DNA of 64,000 bases, taken from NCBI RefSeq assembly GCF_030816915.1, contig NZ_JAUSYN010000002.1:1625501-1689500 (forward strand), read 5' to 3'. The DNA comes from Streptomyces sp. B3I8. Its GTDB lineage: Bacteria > Actinomycetota > Actinomycetes > Streptomycetales > Streptomycetaceae. The position numbers and the translations under genes are program-made. Positions 62,229 to 64,000 of the stretch are shown one piece after another. Within the stretch, counting starts at the first letter, position 1. Every line of letters starts with the position of its first letter. The notes under the pieces are model-generated. The model saw only the letters and a list, made by a program, of their open reading frames with translations. It was not told the DNA's origin and did no database searches.

Positions 62229-62280
62229 ACCTGCGCCGGAACCGCTCACCGACCGACAAACGGAATGCCACGCACCGGCA

Positions 62281-63636
62281 TCACTGGTCCCGGTACATCT
62301 CCGCCACCAGGAACGCCAGGTCCAGCGACTGGCTGCGGTTGAGCCGGGGGTCGCACGCCGTCTCGTAACGCTGGTGCAGGTCGTCGACGAAGATCTCGTC
62401 GCCGCCGCCCACGCACTCGGTGACGTCGTCGCCGGTCAGCTCCACATGGATGCCGCCCGGGTGGGTGCCGAGGCCCTTGTGGACCTCGAAGAAGCCCTTG
62501 ACCTCGTCGAGCACGTCGTCGAAGCGGCGGGTCTTGTGACCGGAGGCCGCCTCGTAGGTGTTGCCGTGCATCGGGTCGGTGATCCAGGCGACGGTGGCGC
62601 CGGAGGCGGTGACCTTCTCCACCAGCTCGGGCAGCTTGTCGCGGACCTTGTCGGCGCCCATGCGGACGATGAACGTGAGCCGGCCGGGCTCGCGCTCGGG
62701 GTCGAGCCGCTCGATGTACCGCAGCGCCTCCTCGGCCGTCGTGGACGGGCCGAGCTTGACGCCGATCGGGTTACGGATCCTCGACGCGAACTCGATGTGC
62801 GCGTGGTCGAGCTGCCGGGTGCGCTCGCCGACCCACACCATGTGCGCCGAGACGTCGTACAGCCGGCCCGTGCGCGAGTCGACGCGGGTGAGCGCCGACT
62901 CGTAGTCGAGCAGCAGCGCCTCGTGCGAGGAGTAGAACTCGACGGTCTTGAACTCCTCCGGGTCCGTGCCGCAGGCGCGCATGAAGTTCAGCGCGCTGTC
63001 GATCTCGCGGGCGAGCTGCTCGTAGCGCTGGCCGGAGGGCGAGGAGCGGACGAAGTCCTGGTTCCAGGCGTGCACCTGGCGCAGGTCGGCGTAACCGCCG
63101 GTGGTGAAGGCGCGCACCAGGTTCAGCGTGGAGGCGGAGGCGTGGTACATCCGCTTCAGACGCTCGGGGTCGGGCACGCGGGCGGCCTCGGTGAACTCGA
63201 AGCCGTTGACGGAGTCGCCGCGGTAGGTCGGCAGCGTGACGCCGTCGCGCGTCTCGGTGGGCTTGGAGCGCGGCTTGGAGTACTGGCCGGCGATCCGGCC
63301 GACCTTCACGACCGGTACGGAGGCCGCGTAGGTGAGGACGGCGCCCATCTGGAGGAGGGTCTTCAGCTTGGCGCTGATGTGGTCGGCGGACACCGCGTCG
63401 AAGGATTCCGCGCAGTCGCCGCCCTGGAGGAGGAACGCCTCGCCCTTGGCGACGGCGGCCATCCGGGCGCGCAGCTGGTCGCACTCGCCCGCGAAGACCA
63501 GCGGGGGATACGACTCGAGGTCCGCGATCACTGCGCGCAGAGCCTCGGTGTCGGGGTACTCGGGCTGCTGCGCCGCGGGCAGGTCTCGCCATGTCGCCTG
63601 AGCGGCGACGCTTCGGGAATCAGCGTTCACGGTCAC
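62281..63636 (-). CDS. 3-deoxy-7-phosphoheptulonate synthase, class II
   Basis: First step of the shikimate pathway (PEP plus erythrose 4-phosphate); 451 aa, plant/actinomycete (AroH/AroG of M. tuberculosis) class II type. Blocks include LLQGGDCAESF, VKVGRIAGQYSKPRS, PIGVKLGPSTT, DPMHGNT and ACDPRLNRSQSLDLAFLVAE. Two GTGs (63636, 63630) can serve as start. TACTGT, 7 nt before 63636, suggests a leaderless transcript. Confidence 0.96.
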   Translation of the reverse strand: MTVNADSRSVAAQATWRDLPAAQQPEYPDTEALRAVIADLESYPPLVFAGECDQLRARMAAVAKGEAFLLQGGDCAESFDAVSADHISAKLKTLLQMGAVLTYAASVPVVKVGRIAGQYSKPRSKPTETRDGVTLPTYRGDSVNGFEFTEAARVPDPERLKRMYHASASTLNLVRAFTTGGYADLRQVHAWNQDFVRSSPSGQRYEQLAREIDSALNFMRACGTDPEEFKTVEFYSSHEALLLDYESALTRVDSRTGRLYDVSAHMVWVGERTRQLDHAHIEFASRIRNPIGVKLGPSTTAEEALRYIERLDPEREPGRLTFIVRMGADKVRDKLPELVEKVTASGATVAWITDPMHGNTYEAASGHKTRRFDDVLDEVKGFFEVHKGLGTHPGGIHVELTGDDVTECVGGGDEIFVDDLHQRYETACDPRLNRSQSLDLAFLVAEMYRDQ

Positions 63637-63643
63637 CCGTCAA

Positions 63644-63649
63644 ACAGTA
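63644..63649 (-). promoter_or_regulatory. -10 box (TACTGT) of the DAHP synthase gene, leaderless arrangement
   Basis: TACTGT ends 7 nt before GTG 63636 and no ribosome site is present. No clear -35. Confidence 0.45.
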
Positions 63650-63696
63650 CGCGGTCGGCCTGACCGTCCATGCCCGCGCTCAATCCGTGAGACGGC

Positions 63697-63724
63697 TCCG
63701 CCCGGCCGTCAGGAGCCGGGCGGA
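63697..63724 (-). terminator. hairpin after the DUF1906 gene
   Basis: TCCGCCCGGC (63697-63706) pairs with GCCGGGCGGA (63715-63724), 60 nt past the stop on the minus strand. Confidence 0.65.
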
Positions 63725-63784
63725 ACCATGGACATCACGCCTGTGGGGGAGCGTGCCCGGGAGCACGACGGGGAGCGGCCCGCG

Positions 63785-64000
63785 TCACGGTGTCCCGGTG
63801 AACGGGCCGACGTCGAGCTGGTTGCGGTCGATGTTGATGGTGACGCCGCCGTATGTCTCGGTGTGGTTGCCGGCGTACTGGTGGACGCGGCGGTGGTCGG
63901 CCCACAGCCGGGCGGGGAGGGTCGCGTCGGTCGTGTTCGCCTGATCGTTCCAGTGGGCGAAGTGCAGCACGTCGGGCAGGGTGGTGGTGCCCTCGTGCGC
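63785..64000 (-). CDS. DUF1906 glycoside hydrolase-like protein, C-terminal fragment
   Basis: The last 71 residues only; the frame stays open to the window edge. FAHWNDQANT, ARLWADHRRVHQYAGNHTETYGGVTINIDRNQLDVG is the typical end of the DUF1906 (Rv2525c-like) barrel, including the Asp-rich strand of the putative active site. Relatives are secreted, often by the Tat route, but the signal end lies outside the window. Confidence 0.8.
   Translation of the reverse strand, partial: AHEGTTTLPDVLHFAHWNDQANTTDATLPARLWADHRRVHQYAGNHTETYGGVTINIDRNQLDVGPFTGTP

Overview
The window is chromosomal DNA of a Streptomyces-type actinomycete. The evidence is very high GC, many GTG starts, an LL/meso-DAP type mur set, DivIVA/SepF/YlmG beside ftsZ, and a Tat-exported PhoD. 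Gene order matches the well-known dnaE - phoD - ileS - divIVA - ftsZ - mur - metF - thi - bfr block of Streptomyces chromosomes. I see no phage, integrase, insertion sequence, CRISPR array, tRNA or rRNA. Almost everything is core genome, and codon use is uniform apart from one patch inside ftsQ.

Layout. (1) 1-7.6 kb: start of an NYN-domain gene, a tiny Asn/Gln/Lys-rich protein, dnaE (minus), a DUF2252 protein, and a membrane protein next to a membrane-anchored DsbA-like thioredoxin protein. (2) 7.6-13.9 kb: phoD, a dienelactone-hydrolase-like protein, an MscS channel, a Na+/H+ antiporter and a GNAT acetyltransferase. (3) 13.9-16.4 kb: a minus-strand run of dksA/traR-like gene, lspA, rluD and the acetyltransferase. 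(4) 16.6-20.1 kb: a T-box leader and ileS (plus). (5) 20.4-38.7 kb: the minus-strand division and cell-wall (dcw) cluster, read rsmH-ftsL-ftsI-murE-murF-mraY-murD-ftsW-murG-ftsQ-ftsZ-pgeF-yggS-sepF-ylmG-divIVA. It has many 4-bp stop/start overlaps, a promoter candidate before rsmH and a separate leader before ftsZ; mraZ, murC, ddl and ftsA are absent. (6) 39-44.6 kb: beta-carbonic anhydrase and a MoxR-DUF58-transglutaminase operon. (7) 44.7-50.7 kb: DUF3040 protein, methyltransferase, SAV_6107-type HEPN protein, TetR regulator, phytoene-desaturase-like FAD enzyme, and a Tyr/Gln-rich membrane protein. (8) 50.8-57.2 kb: metF, thiE, an Rv2175c-like DNA-binding protein, an FAD/NAD reductase, a small beta-type protein, and a TPP-riboswitch-controlled thiO-thiS-thiG operon. 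(9) 57.4-64 kb: a PASTA Ser/Thr kinase, an endonuclease IV-like TIM barrel, a molybdopterin oxidoreductase, bfr and bfd (bfd with an iron box), class II DAHP synthase, and the end of a DUF1906 protein cut by the window.

How the parts fit. The dcw genes make lipid II (MurE, MurF, MurD, MraY, MurG) and build the septum (FtsZ, FtsQ, FtsL, FtsI, FtsW, SepF), and DivIVA directs polar growth. A PASTA kinase that can sense cell-wall fragments sits downstream, in the same neighbourhood as an Rv2175c-like protein and DAHP synthase, resembling the Rv2175c-pknL-aroG order in Mycobacterium tuberculosis. RNA-level control is visible twice (T-box before ileS, THI box before thiO), and iron control once (DmdR/IdeR-like box before bfd).

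I did not find a clearly new multi-gene system. The most unusual signals are short tandem repeats of 14, 15 and 30 bp in or beside otherwise ordinary genes, a Gly-Ala-Thr insert with odd codon use in FtsQ, a prion-like Tyr/Gln-rich tail on a membrane protein, and dispersed inverted and direct intergenic repeats.
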